From Pseudomonas lactucae (GTDB taxonomy: Bacteria; Pseudomonadota; Gammaproteobacteria; Pseudomonadales; Pseudomonadaceae): a DNA stretch of 32,688 bases. The notes under the pieces are model-generated. The model saw only the letters and a list, made by a program, of their open reading frames with translations, was not told the origin of the DNA and did not search any database. Made by a program: the position numbers and the translations under genes. Below are positions 6,545-14,149 of the stretch, one piece after another. Positions within the stretch are counted from its first letter, which is position 1. Each line of letters starts with the position of its first letter. The stretch lies in the NCBI RefSeq assembly GCF_016937615.1, contig NZ_JAFHKI010000174.1:1-32688 (forward strand). The letters are read 5' to 3'.

Positions 6545-6572
6545 ATCGCATAAAAATGCATTATTTATGCAT
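6545..6572. promoter_or_regulatory. ATGCAT operator cluster upstream of prtR
   Basis: The palindrome ATGCAT-TATTT-ATGCAT spans 6556-6572, and a second weaker pair ATCGCAT-AAAA-ATGCAT spans 6545-6561. They share half-sites with the operators at 5635-5684, suggesting autoregulation. Confidence 0.6.
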
Positions 6573-6614
6573 TTTGCATGCCCTCAAGCGGCTCTGCGAA
6601 GAGTAAACCCTGCA

Positions 6615-6637
6615 TGTTAACCTTGCCGTCATCGCAA
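6615..6637 (+). repeat. Direct repeat, left copy (mutS upstream duplication)
   Basis: TGTTAACCTTGC followed by cGtCATcGCAA; it matches 7036-7058 at 20 of 23 positions. The two copies flank the small membrane protein gene, and downstream similarity continues weakly (GGCCGAG in both). Confidence 0.75.
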
Positions 6638-6697
6638 TAACGGCCGAGGTTGAGATGTCTTCCCCTCCAAACGAATGCTGCAGTAGGACGAGCACGG

Positions 6698-6916
6698 ATG
6701 ACTCAATGGCGAACCTATAGCTTTTGGACCAAGGCATGGATGCTCGCAGTGCTTTCGCTCCTGGTCTTGGTGTCCGATGGCGCAGACCCAAGCTGGCTGG
6801 GCGAAGGTCCATCCCAGCGCAAACGTGTCTTCAGTCCCGGTTTCATTGTGCTCTGCATTTTTGTCGCTGTGTGTGAACTGATCCTGCTGAACCACTTTTA
6901 TGGTGCACGCGGCTGA
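6698..6916 (+). CDS. Small two-segment membrane protein, unknown
   Basis: 72-aa protein that I cannot assign. It has two hydrophobic segments (AWMLAVLSLLVLVSDG and GFIVLCIFVAVCELILL) separated by a basic, hydrophilic loop (GEGPSQRKRVFS), so it is likely an inner-membrane protein with a short cytoplasmic or periplasmic hairpin. The frame is open upstream, but ATG 6698 has AGGA 9 nt before it. It lies between the phage remnant and mutS, on the mutS strand, and is flanked by the two copies of the TGTTAACC repeat, which could mean it arrived by insertion or duplication at this site. Confidence 0.6.
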   Translation: MTQWRTYSFWTKAWMLAVLSLLVLVSDGADPSWLGEGPSQRKRVFSPGFIVLCIFVAVCELILLNHFYGARG

Positions 6917-7035
6917 AGACCCAGGCCCTCACACAAACGGGGGTACCTCAGCGCTTGCGTTGCACACAAGCAGCGAGGGACGTTCCTTTTGCGTTTTACC
7001 CCGGCGCTTGCGACCTGCGAAGGGCTGACCTCGCG

Positions 7036-7058
7036 TGTTAACCTTGCGGCCATTGCAA
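7036..7058 (+). repeat. Direct repeat, right copy (mutS upstream region)
   Basis: TGTTAACCTTGC followed by gGcCATtGCAA, 64-86 nt upstream of the mutS start. It may carry the mutS promoter. Its left partner is at 6615-6637. Confidence 0.75.
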
Positions 7059-7121
7059 AATCAGCAGGGCCGAGTGCCCCACCTTTGCCCCACTCCTTTC
7101 AACGAATTTGCCTACTACCCA

Positions 7122-9713
7122 ATGAGTAAGAACACTTCAGACCTGTCCTCCCACACCCCGATGATGCAGCAGTACTGGCGCTTGAAAAACCAGCACCCCG
7201 ATCAGTTGATGTTCTATCGCATGGGCGACTTCTACGAGATCTTCTACGAAGACGCGAAGAAGGCCGCCAAGCTGCTCGACATCACGCTGACCGCGCGCGG
7301 GCAGTCGGCAGGGCAGGCGATTCCGATGTGTGGGATTCCTTACCATTCGTTGGAAGGCTATCTGGTCAAGCTGGTGAAGCTGGGTGAGTCGGTGGTGATC
7401 TGTGAGCAGATCGGCGATCCGGCCACCAGCAAAGGCCCGGTGGAGCGTCAGGTGGTGCGCATTATTACGCCGGGGACAGTCAGCGATGAGGCACTGCTGG
7501 ATGAGCGTCGCGATAACCTGATCGCTGCGGTGTTGGGCGATGAGCGCTTGTTCGGGCTTTCGGTACTGGACATCACCAGCGGTAATTTCAGCGTGCTGGA
7601 GATCAAGGGCTGGGAGAACCTGCTGGCGGAGCTGGAGCGTATCAACCCGGTGGAGTTGTTGATCCCGGATGATTGGCCCAAAGACCTGCCAGCAGAAAAA
7701 CGCCGTGGGACCAAGCGTCGCGCGCCGTGGGATTTCGAGCGTGACTCGGCGCTGAAAAGTCTATGCCAGCAGTTCTCGGTGCAGGACCTTAAAGGCTTCG
7801 GTTGCGAAACCCTGACCCTGGCCATCGGTGCCGCCGGTTGCCTGCTCAGCTACGCCAAGGAAACCCAACGCACCGCCCTGCCGCATCTGCGCAGCCTGCG
7901 CCATGAGCGCCTGGACGACACAGTAGTGCTCGATGGCGCGAGCCGTCGCAACCTGGAACTGGACACCAACCTGTCCGGTGGGCGTGACAACACCCTGCAA
8001 TCGGTGGTCGACCGCTGCCAAACCGCCATGGGCAGCCGTTTGTTGACCCGCTGGCTGAACCGTCCGTTACGGGATTTGACGGTGCTGCAAGCGCGTCAGA
8101 CATCGATTACCTGCCTGCTGGACGGTTATCGCTTTGAAAAGCTGCAGCCGCAGTTGAAGGAAATCGGCGATATCGAGCGCATCCTGGCGCGGATCGGCCT
8201 GCGCAATGCACGGCCCCGTGACCTGGCGCGTCTGCGCGACGCCCTCGGCGCCCTGCCGCAACTGCAAGTGGCGATGACCGAACTGGATACGCCGCACCTG
8301 CAACAACTCGCCGTCACGGCCGGTACCTACCCGGAACTGGCAGCGCTGCTTGAAAAGGCCATCATCGACAACCCGCCGGCGATCATCCGTGACGGCGGCG
8401 TACTCAAGACCGGCTATGACAGCGAACTGGACGAATTGCAGTCCCTGAGCGAAAACGCCGGACAGTTCCTGATCGACCTGGAAGCCCGCGAAAAAGCACG
8501 CACCGGCCTGGCCAACCTGAAGGTGGGCTACAACCGCGTGCATGGCTACTTTATCGAGTTGCCGAGCAAGCAGGCCGAGTCGGCGCCCATCGATTATCAA
8601 CGCCGCCAGACACTCAAAGGTGCCGAGCGCTTTATCACCCCCGAGCTGAAGGCGTTTGAAGACAAGGCGCTGTCAGCCAAGAGCCGTGCCCTGGCGCGGG
8701 AAAAGATGCTCTACGAGGCCTTGCTGGAGGACTTGATCAGCCAATTGGCGCCGCTGCAGGACACCGCCGCCGCCCTGGCGGAACTGGATGTGCTGAGCAA
8801 CCTCGCCGAACGGGCGCTGAATCTTGACCTGAACTGCCCGCGTTTTGTCAGCGAGCCGTGCATGCGCATCGTGCAGGGGCGCCATCCGGTGGTGGAGCAG
8901 GTGTTGACCACGCCGTTCGTCGCCAACGACCTGTCGTTGGACGACGACACCCGCATGCTGGTGATCACCGGCCCGAACATGGGCGGTAAATCCACTTACA
9001 TGCGTCAGACCGCATTGATTGTGCTGCTGGCGCATATCGGCAGCTTTGTGCCGGCGGCCAGTTGCGAGTTGTCTCTGGTCGATCGCATTTTCACCCGGAT
9101 CGGCTCCAGCGATGACCTGGCGGGTGGCCGTTCGACCTTTATGGTGGAAATGAGCGAAACCGCGAACATTCTGCACAACGCCACCGAGCGCAGCCTGGTG
9201 CTGATGGACGAAGTCGGCCGCGGCACCAGCACCTTCGACGGCCTGTCCCTGGCCTGGGCGGCGGCCGAGCGTTTGGCGCACTTGCGCGCGTATACGCTGT
9301 TTGCCACCCACTACTTTGAACTGACCGTGCTGCCGGACAGCGAGCCGCTGGTGGCCAACGTGCACCTCAATGCCACCGAGCACAACGAACGCATCGTGTT
9401 CCTGCATCATGTGCTGCCAGGGCCGGCCAGCCAAAGCTACGGCCTGGCTGTGGCACAATTGGCCGGCGTACCGAATGACGTGATCCTGCGCGCCCGCGAG
9501 CACCTCAGCCGCCTGGAAACCACGGCGCTGCCCCACGAAACCGTGGTCGCCAGCCCCGCCAAGACCGCCCGCAAGCCCGCCGCGCCGCATCAGAGCGATT
9601 TGTTCGCCAGCCTGCCCCACCCGGTGCTGGATGAGTTGGCAAAGCTTGACCTGGATGACTTGACGCCGCGCAAAGCGCTCGAAATGTTATATGCACTGAA
9701 GACTCGGATATAA
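7122..9713 (+). CDS. mutS: DNA mismatch repair protein MutS
   Basis: 863-aa MutS, which recognises mismatches and starts methyl-independent or MutL-dependent repair. The N-terminal domain has the Phe-x-Glu mismatch wedge in MGDFYEIFYED; the ATPase domain has GPNMGGKST (residues 617-625), the DEVGRGTSTFDG Walker B/signature and the TLFATHYFEL switch. Length is normal. The frame is open 29 codons upstream, but ATG 7122 gives the usual N-terminus (MSKNTSDLSSHTPMMQQYW). No clear ribosome site precedes it. fdxA follows 142 nt downstream on the same strand. It forms the conserved left anchor of the mutS/cinA locus. Confidence 0.98.
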   Translation: MSKNTSDLSSHTPMMQQYWRLKNQHPDQLMFYRMGDFYEIFYEDAKKAAKLLDITLTARGQSAGQAIPMCGIPYHSLEGYLVKLVKLGESVVICEQIGDPATSKGPVERQVVRIITPGTVSDEALLDERRDNLIAAVLGDERLFGLSVLDITSGNFSVLEIKGWENLLAELERINPVELLIPDDWPKDLPAEKRRGTKRRAPWDFERDSALKSLCQQFSVQDLKGFGCETLTLAIGAAGCLLSYAKETQRTALPHLRSLRHERLDDTVVLDGASRRNLELDTNLSGGRDNTLQSVVDRCQTAMGSRLLTRWLNRPLRDLTVLQARQTSITCLLDGYRFEKLQPQLKEIGDIERILARIGLRNARPRDLARLRDALGALPQLQVAMTELDTPHLQQLAVTAGTYPELAALLEKAIIDNPPAIIRDGGVLKTGYDSELDELQSLSENAGQFLIDLEAREKARTGLANLKVGYNRVHGYFIELPSKQAESAPIDYQRRQTLKGAERFITPELKAFEDKALSAKSRALAREKMLYEALLEDLISQLAPLQDTAAALAELDVLSNLAERALNLDLNCPRFVSEPCMRIVQGRHPVVEQVLTTPFVANDLSLDDDTRMLVITGPNMGGKSTYMRQTALIVLLAHIGSFVPAASCELSLVDRIFTRIGSSDDLAGGRSTFMVEMSETANILHNATERSLVLMDEVGRGTSTFDGLSLAWAAAERLAHLRAYTLFATHYFELTVLPDSEPLVANVHLNATEHNERIVFLHHVLPGPASQSYGLAVAQLAGVPNDVILRAREHLSRLETTALPHETVVASPAKTARKPAAPHQSDLFASLPHPVLDELAKLDLDDLTPRKALEMLYALKTRI

Positions 9714-9757
9714 CGCTGACGCTTGCAAGCTGGTAGACTCTCGCGCGGTTTGGGATG

Positions 9758-9783
9758 CTGCAGGCTTTTAGCCTGGCCTGCAG
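9758..9783. other. Inverted repeat in the fdxA leader
   Basis: CTGCAGGC and GCCTGCAG separated by 10 nt, about 70 nt before fdxA. There is no T-run, so it is not an obvious terminator. It may be a leader hairpin or protein-binding site. Confidence 0.4.
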
Positions 9784-9855
9784 ACTATCGCTCCCGAACC
9801 TCGCGAGCCCTGCCATAAAGGGTTTCGCTGCCGCCGCCTGAGGAGAAAATTAGAA

Positions 9856-10179
9856 ATGACCTTCGTCGTCACCGACAACTGCATCAAGTGCAAGTACACC
9901 GACTGCGTAGAAGTGTGTCCGGTGGACTGCTTTTACGAAGGCCCGAATTTCCTGGTTATCCACCCGGATGAGTGCATTGACTGCGCCCTGTGTGAGCCAG
10001 AATGCCCGGCCGTTGCGATTTTCTCCGAGGACGAAGTGCCTGCGGGTATGGAACAGTTCATCCAGTTGAACGTCGAGCTGGCAGAAGTGTGGCCGAACAT
10101 CACCGAGCGCAAAGATCCGATGCCGGATGCCGCTGAGTGGGATGGCAAACCCAACAAGATTGAGCAACTAGAGCGCTAA
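9856..10179 (+). CDS. fdxA: Seven-iron ferredoxin FdxA
   Basis: 107-aa ferredoxin with one [3Fe-4S] and one [4Fe-4S] cluster, a small cytoplasmic electron carrier. Cysteines are C9, C12, C17, C21 and C25 in the first motif region (DNCIKCKYTDCVEVCPVDC) and C40, C43, C46 and C50 in the second (CIDCALCEPECP). GGAG precedes the start. In Pseudomonas this gene lies next to rsmZ, as here, and downstream of mutS. A terminator follows directly. Confidence 0.96.
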   Translation: MTFVVTDNCIKCKYTDCVEVCPVDCFYEGPNFLVIHPDECIDCALCEPECPAVAIFSEDEVPAGMEQFIQLNVELAEVWPNITERKDPMPDAAEWDGKPNKIEQLER

Positions 10180-10194
10180 AACACCGATGCCCAA

Positions 10195-10223
10195 CAAAAA
10201 AGGCCTTGAGGGCCTTTTTTTGT
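10195..10223 (+). terminator. Terminator of fdxA
   Basis: AAAAAAGGCC, loop TTGAG, GGCCTTTTTTT: an A/T-flanked stem that can work in both directions. It lies 16 nt after the fdxA stop and separates it from the convergent rsmZ. Confidence 0.9.
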
Positions 10224-10254
10224 GCTCGGAGGAATGCATTCACTTTTCTACAGG

Positions 10255-10388
10255 CAAAAAAAAGGGGCGGTATGACCCGCCCACATTTTTTCCCTAGTCC
10301 CTGTATTCCTTTTCATCATCCTGATGAATCGCATCCTGCGACGTTCCCTGAGCCATCGTTCCTTAATGGCTGTGTCAATCCGTGGACA
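10255..10388 (-). ncRNA. rsmZ: RsmZ, CsrA/RsmA-sequestering small RNA
   Basis: A roughly 134-nt RNA read on the minus strand. It carries at least seven GGA motifs, several in stem loops (AAGGAACG, CAGGGAACG, GCAGGATGC, TCAGGATGA, AAAGGAAT, CAGGGACT, TAGGGAA), and ends in a strong terminator (GGGCGGGTCATACCGCCC and T-run). The 5' part (TGTCCACGG ... GACACAGCCAT) and the whole layout match my memory of P. fluorescens RsmZ. It binds RsmA/RsmE and relieves translational repression of secondary-metabolism genes. Position beside fdxA is as expected. The 5' end is inferred from the promoter, and could be 10388 or 10390. Confidence 0.93.
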
Positions 10389-10396
10389 CAGGGCTG

Positions 10397-10424
10397 ATGT
10401 TAGAGAGTTCCAAGGGAAGTTCAA
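10397..10424 (-). promoter_or_regulatory. rsmZ promoter
   Basis: On the minus strand TTGAAC (10424-10419), a 16-nt spacer and TAACAT (10402-10397), about 8 nt upstream of the inferred start. Confidence 0.7.
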
Positions 10425-10560
10425 CGGGATGCTACCGTCGTACCAACGGGCCTACCTGGTTAGCGATCCATAAATAAATCTTATATTTCAACAAGATAGA
10501 AAACGCTTTCGCAATTTCAAGACGGACGCGGCCGATAAAAACCCCAAACACTTACGAAAA

Positions 10561-10578
10561 AGTAAGCCAATGCTTACA
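10561..10578 (-). promoter_or_regulatory. GacA upstream activating sequence of rsmZ
   Basis: TGTAAGCATTGGCTTACT on the minus strand fits the TGTAAG-N6-CTTACA consensus. Its centre is about 181 nt upstream of the inferred rsmZ start, the usual distance. The stretch between it and the promoter (10425-10560) is AT-rich and without genes. Confidence 0.92.
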
Positions 10579-10630
10579 CGAGCAATTGCGTAAAGGGGTC
10601 ACCAGCGCACATTGACCGTCTGCCAGCCGT

Positions 10631-10658
10631 AAAAAGCCCCGACACCGTCGAGGCCTTT
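10631..10658 (-). terminator. Terminator of mrp
   Basis: On the minus strand AGGCCTCGAC, loop GGT, GTCGGGGCTT followed by Ts; 10 pairs including two wobbles. It lies 15 nt past the mrp stop. Confidence 0.8.
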
Positions 10659-10672
10659 TACCTTCAATAGGT

Positions 10673-11767
10673 TCAGTCGTCGCTGACGGTAATCGTCGGC
10701 ATCGCCGGTGCCACGGCTTCCTGCAACACAATCCGCGCGCCCACATGGCGAGCCAGTTCCTGATAGATCATGGCGATCTGGCTGTCGGGCTCCGCCATTA
10801 CTGTTGGCTTGCCACCATCGGCCTGTTCACGAATCAGCATCGACAGCGGCAACGAGGCCAGCAGCTCCACACCGTACTGGGTGGCCAGCTTCTCGCCGCC
10901 GCCTTCACCGAACAGGTGCTCGGCGTGACCGCAGTTGGAGCAGATATGCACAGCCATGTTTTCCACGACGCCCAGTACCGGAATGTTGACCTTGCGGAAC
11001 ATCTCCACGCCTTTTTTCGCGTCGAGCAGCGCCAGATCCTGGGGAGTGGTGACGATCACCGCGCCGGCCACCGGAACTTTCTGCGCCAGGGTCAGCTGGA
11101 TATCGCCGGTGCCTGGCGGCATGTCGATCACCAGGTAATCCAGGTCGCCCCAGGCGGTCTGGGTGACCAACTGCAACAAGGCGCCGGACACCATCGGCCC
11201 ACGCCACACCATCGGCGTGTTGTCGTCGGTGAGGAAGGCCATGGACATGACTTCAACGCCCAGAGACTCGATCGGCACAAACCACTTCTGGTCCTTGACC
11301 TTCGGCCGCGTACCTTCGACGATGCCAAACATCACGCCCTGGCTGGGGCCGTAGATGTCAGCGTCGAGAATACCCACGCGCGCGCCTTCACGGGCCAGTG
11401 CCAGCGCCAGGTTGGCCGCCGTGGTGGATTTGCCCACGCCACCCTTGCCGGATGCCACGGCGACCACATTCTTGACGTTGGCCAGGCCAGGGATCTGCGC
11501 CTGAGCCTTGTGCGGGGCGATCACGCACTGGATGTCGACCTTGGCCGAACGCACACCGTCCAGCCCCTCAATGGCCATTTGCAGCATTTGCGCCCAGCCA
11601 CTCTTGAACAAGCCGGCGGCATAGCCCAGCTCCAGCTGGACCGACACCTGATCACCCTGGACCTCGATGGCACGCACACAACCGGCGCTGACCGGATCCT
11701 GGTTCAAATAGGGGTCGGTGTACTGGCGAAGAACGGCTTCCACCGCTGCGCGATTCACGGCGCTCAT
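10673..11767 (-). CDS. apbC: Mrp/ApbC iron-sulfur cluster carrier ATPase
   Basis: 364-aa P-loop NTPase that binds and transfers Fe-S clusters in the cytoplasm. It has an N-terminal MIP18-like domain (residues about 5-85), the deviant Walker A GKGGVGKST (107-115), DADIYGPSQ, VIDMPPGTGD and the cluster-binding C276-x2-C279 (CSNCGH). Length is normal. It is divergent from metG, with 171 nt between the starts, an arrangement conserved in Pseudomonas (PA3481/PA3482 in P. aeruginosa, from memory). Downstream it meets rsmZ rather than rpoS, which is unlike the P. aeruginosa order. Confidence 0.95.
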   Translation of the reverse strand: MSAVNRAAVEAVLRQYTDPYLNQDPVSAGCVRAIEVQGDQVSVQLELGYAAGLFKSGWAQMLQMAIEGLDGVRSAKVDIQCVIAPHKAQAQIPGLANVKNVVAVASGKGGVGKSTTAANLALALAREGARVGILDADIYGPSQGVMFGIVEGTRPKVKDQKWFVPIESLGVEVMSMAFLTDDNTPMVWRGPMVSGALLQLVTQTAWGDLDYLVIDMPPGTGDIQLTLAQKVPVAGAVIVTTPQDLALLDAKKGVEMFRKVNIPVLGVVENMAVHICSNCGHAEHLFGEGGGEKLATQYGVELLASLPLSMLIREQADGGKPTVMAEPDSQIAMIYQELARHVGARIVLQEAVAPAMPTITVSDD

Positions 11768-11938
11768 GGGCTACTCCCGAAAAAGACTGACTGAAACAGG
11801 CGGCTATCCTAACCGTTCCGGCGGATTAACGGCATGCTTTCGAAGGTTCGGAAGATGCTGAAACAGCGCCACGGGGTGAAATAAATTCGCCGGCGCTTTA
11901 TAGTGGCCGACCTCCGTTTCATCAAGTAGCCGAGCCCC

Positions 11939-13990
11939 ATGTCCGAGCCACGCAAGATCCTCGTCACCAGCGCCCTGCCCTATGCCAATGGTTCCATCCA
12001 TCTTGGCCATATGCTTGAGTACATCCAGACCGATATGTGGGTGCGCTTCCAGAAGCATCGCGGCAACCAATGCATCTATGTCTGCGCGGACGACGCCCAC
12101 GGTTCGGCCATCATGTTGCGCGCCGAAAAGGAAGGCATCACCCCGGAACAACTGATCGCCAATGTGCAGGCTGAACACAGCGCCGACTTTGCCGAGTTCC
12201 TGGTGGATTTCGACAACTTCCATTCGACCCACTGCGAAGAAAACCGCGAGCTGTCGAGCCAGATCTACCTGCGATTGAAGGAAGCCGGGCACATCGACCA
12301 GCGTTCGGTGACCCAGTATTTCGACCCGGAAAAGAAAATGTTCCTGGCCGACCGCTTCATCAAGGGCACCTGTCCGAAATGCGGCACCGAAGACCAGTAT
12401 GGCGACAACTGCGAAAAATGCGGCGCCACCTACGCACCGACCGACCTGAAGGATCCGAAATCGGCGATTTCCGGCGCCACGCCGGTGCTCAAGGACTCCC
12501 AGCACTTCTTCTTCAAGCTCCCGGATTTCCAGCAGATGCTGCAAACCTGGACCCGCAGCGGCACCTTGCAGGACGCCGTGGCCAACAAACTCTCCGAATG
12601 GCTCGACAGTGGCCTGCAGCAGTGGGACATCTCCCGCGATGCACCCTATTTCGGCTTCGAGATCCCTGGCGAGCCGGGCAAGTATTTCTATGTATGGCTG
12701 GACGCGCCGATTGGCTACATGGCCAGCTTCAAGAACCTGTGCGACCGCACCCCGGAACTGGACTTCGACGCGTTCTGGGGCAAGGACTCCACCGCCGAGC
12801 TGTACCACTTCATCGGCAAGGACATCGTCAACTTCCACGCGCTGTTCTGGCCCGCGATGCTCGAAGGCTCGGGCTATCGCAAGCCGACCGGCATCAACGT
12901 ACACGGCTACCTGACAGTCAACGGCCAGAAGATGTCCAAGTCCCGGGGCACCTTTATCAAGGCGCGCACCTACCTGGACCACCTGTCGCCGGAATACCTG
13001 CGCTACTACTATGCGTCCAAGCTTGGCCGTGGCGTCGATGACCTGGACCTGAACCTGGAAGATTTCGTACAGAAGGTCAACTCGGACCTCGTGGGCAAAG
13101 TCGTCAACATCGCCAGCCGTTGCGCCGGTTTTATCCACAAGGGCAATGCCGGCGTGCTGGTGGCTGAAAATGCCGCGCCGGAACTGACCGACGCCTTCCT
13201 CGCCGCTGCGCCAAGCATTGCCGACGCCTATGAAGCCCGCGATTTCGCCCGCGCCATGCGCGAGATCATGGGCCTGGCCGACCGCGCCAACGCCTGGATC
13301 GCCGACAAGGCCCCCTGGTCGCTGAACAAGCAGGAAGGCAAGCAGGCTGAAGTCCAGGCGATCTGCGCCACCGGCGTCAACCTGTTCCGCCAGTTGGTGA
13401 TCTTCCTCAAGCCGGTGCTGCCGTTGCTGGCCGCCGACGCCGAAGCGTTCCTGAATGTGGCGCCGCTGACCTGGAACGACCACGCCACGTTGCTCAGTAA
13501 TCACCCACTGAACGAGTTCAAGCCGTTGATGACCCGTATCGACCCGGTAAAAGTCCAGGCCATGACCGACGCTTCGAAAGAAGACCTGGTCGCCAGCCAG
13601 ACCGATACCGGCTCGGCTGCACCAGCGGGTAATGGTGAGCTGGCCAAGGACCCCATTTCCCCGGAAATCGACTTCGACGCCTTTGCCGCCGTGGACCTGC
13701 GCGTGGCGCTGATCGTCAAGGCCGAAGCGGTTGAAGGTGCCGACAAACTGCTGCGCCTTACCCTGGATCTGGGTGGCGAGCAACGTAACGTGTTCTCCGG
13801 GATCAAGAGCGCCTATCCGGACCCGTCCAAGCTCGACGGTCGTCTGACCATGATGATCGCCAACCTCAAGCCGCGCAAAATGAAGTTCGGTATATCCGAA
13901 GGTATGGTGATGGCAGCCGGCCCTGGCGGTGAAGAGATCTACCTGCTGAGCCCTGACTCTGGCGCCAAGCCGGGCCAGCGCATCAAGTAA
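11939..13990 (+). CDS. metG: Methionyl-tRNA synthetase
   Basis: 683-aa class I synthetase that charges initiator and elongator tRNA-Met. Visible are the HIGH-type motif HLGH (21-24), zinc-knuckle cysteines (CPKCGTEDQYGDNCEKCG), KMSKS (331-335) and the C-terminal tRNA-binding domain (about 580-683, VDLRVALIVKAEAVEGADKLL), i.e. the long dimeric form. Start ATG 11939 gives the usual N-terminus (MSEPRKILVTSALPYANG); the ribosome site is weak. A terminator follows at 14003. A very long antisense open frame (11804-14212) is a compositional shadow. Confidence 0.97.
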   Translation: MSEPRKILVTSALPYANGSIHLGHMLEYIQTDMWVRFQKHRGNQCIYVCADDAHGSAIMLRAEKEGITPEQLIANVQAEHSADFAEFLVDFDNFHSTHCEENRELSSQIYLRLKEAGHIDQRSVTQYFDPEKKMFLADRFIKGTCPKCGTEDQYGDNCEKCGATYAPTDLKDPKSAISGATPVLKDSQHFFFKLPDFQQMLQTWTRSGTLQDAVANKLSEWLDSGLQQWDISRDAPYFGFEIPGEPGKYFYVWLDAPIGYMASFKNLCDRTPELDFDAFWGKDSTAELYHFIGKDIVNFHALFWPAMLEGSGYRKPTGINVHGYLTVNGQKMSKSRGTFIKARTYLDHLSPEYLRYYYASKLGRGVDDLDLNLEDFVQKVNSDLVGKVVNIASRCAGFIHKGNAGVLVAENAAPELTDAFLAAAPSIADAYEARDFARAMREIMGLADRANAWIADKAPWSLNKQEGKQAEVQAICATGVNLFRQLVIFLKPVLPLLAADAEAFLNVAPLTWNDHATLLSNHPLNEFKPLMTRIDPVKVQAMTDASKEDLVASQTDTGSAAPAGNGELAKDPISPEIDFDAFAAVDLRVALIVKAEAVEGADKLLRLTLDLGGEQRNVFSGIKSAYPDPSKLDGRLTMMIANLKPRKMKFGISEGMVMAAGPGGEEIYLLSPDSGAKPGQRIK

Positions 13991-14002
13991 GCCCTGCCCG
14001 AC

Positions 14003-14031
14003 AGCCCTGTCGTTTCGGTGACAGGGCTTTT
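14003..14031 (+). terminator. Terminator of metG
   Basis: AGCCCTGTC ... GACAGGGCT with 8-nt loop, followed by TTTT; 13 nt past the metG stop. Confidence 0.85.
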
Positions 14032-14149
14032 GCGCTAGCCCCCCTCTCTTGCTTGCCGGATAATCAGCTTTCTGTTTGTTTAACCGGCCTGCCCTGGGGA
14101 TTGTCACCACACGGGTGACGCTCCTGGGTTTCAACGCAATGATCAACGC

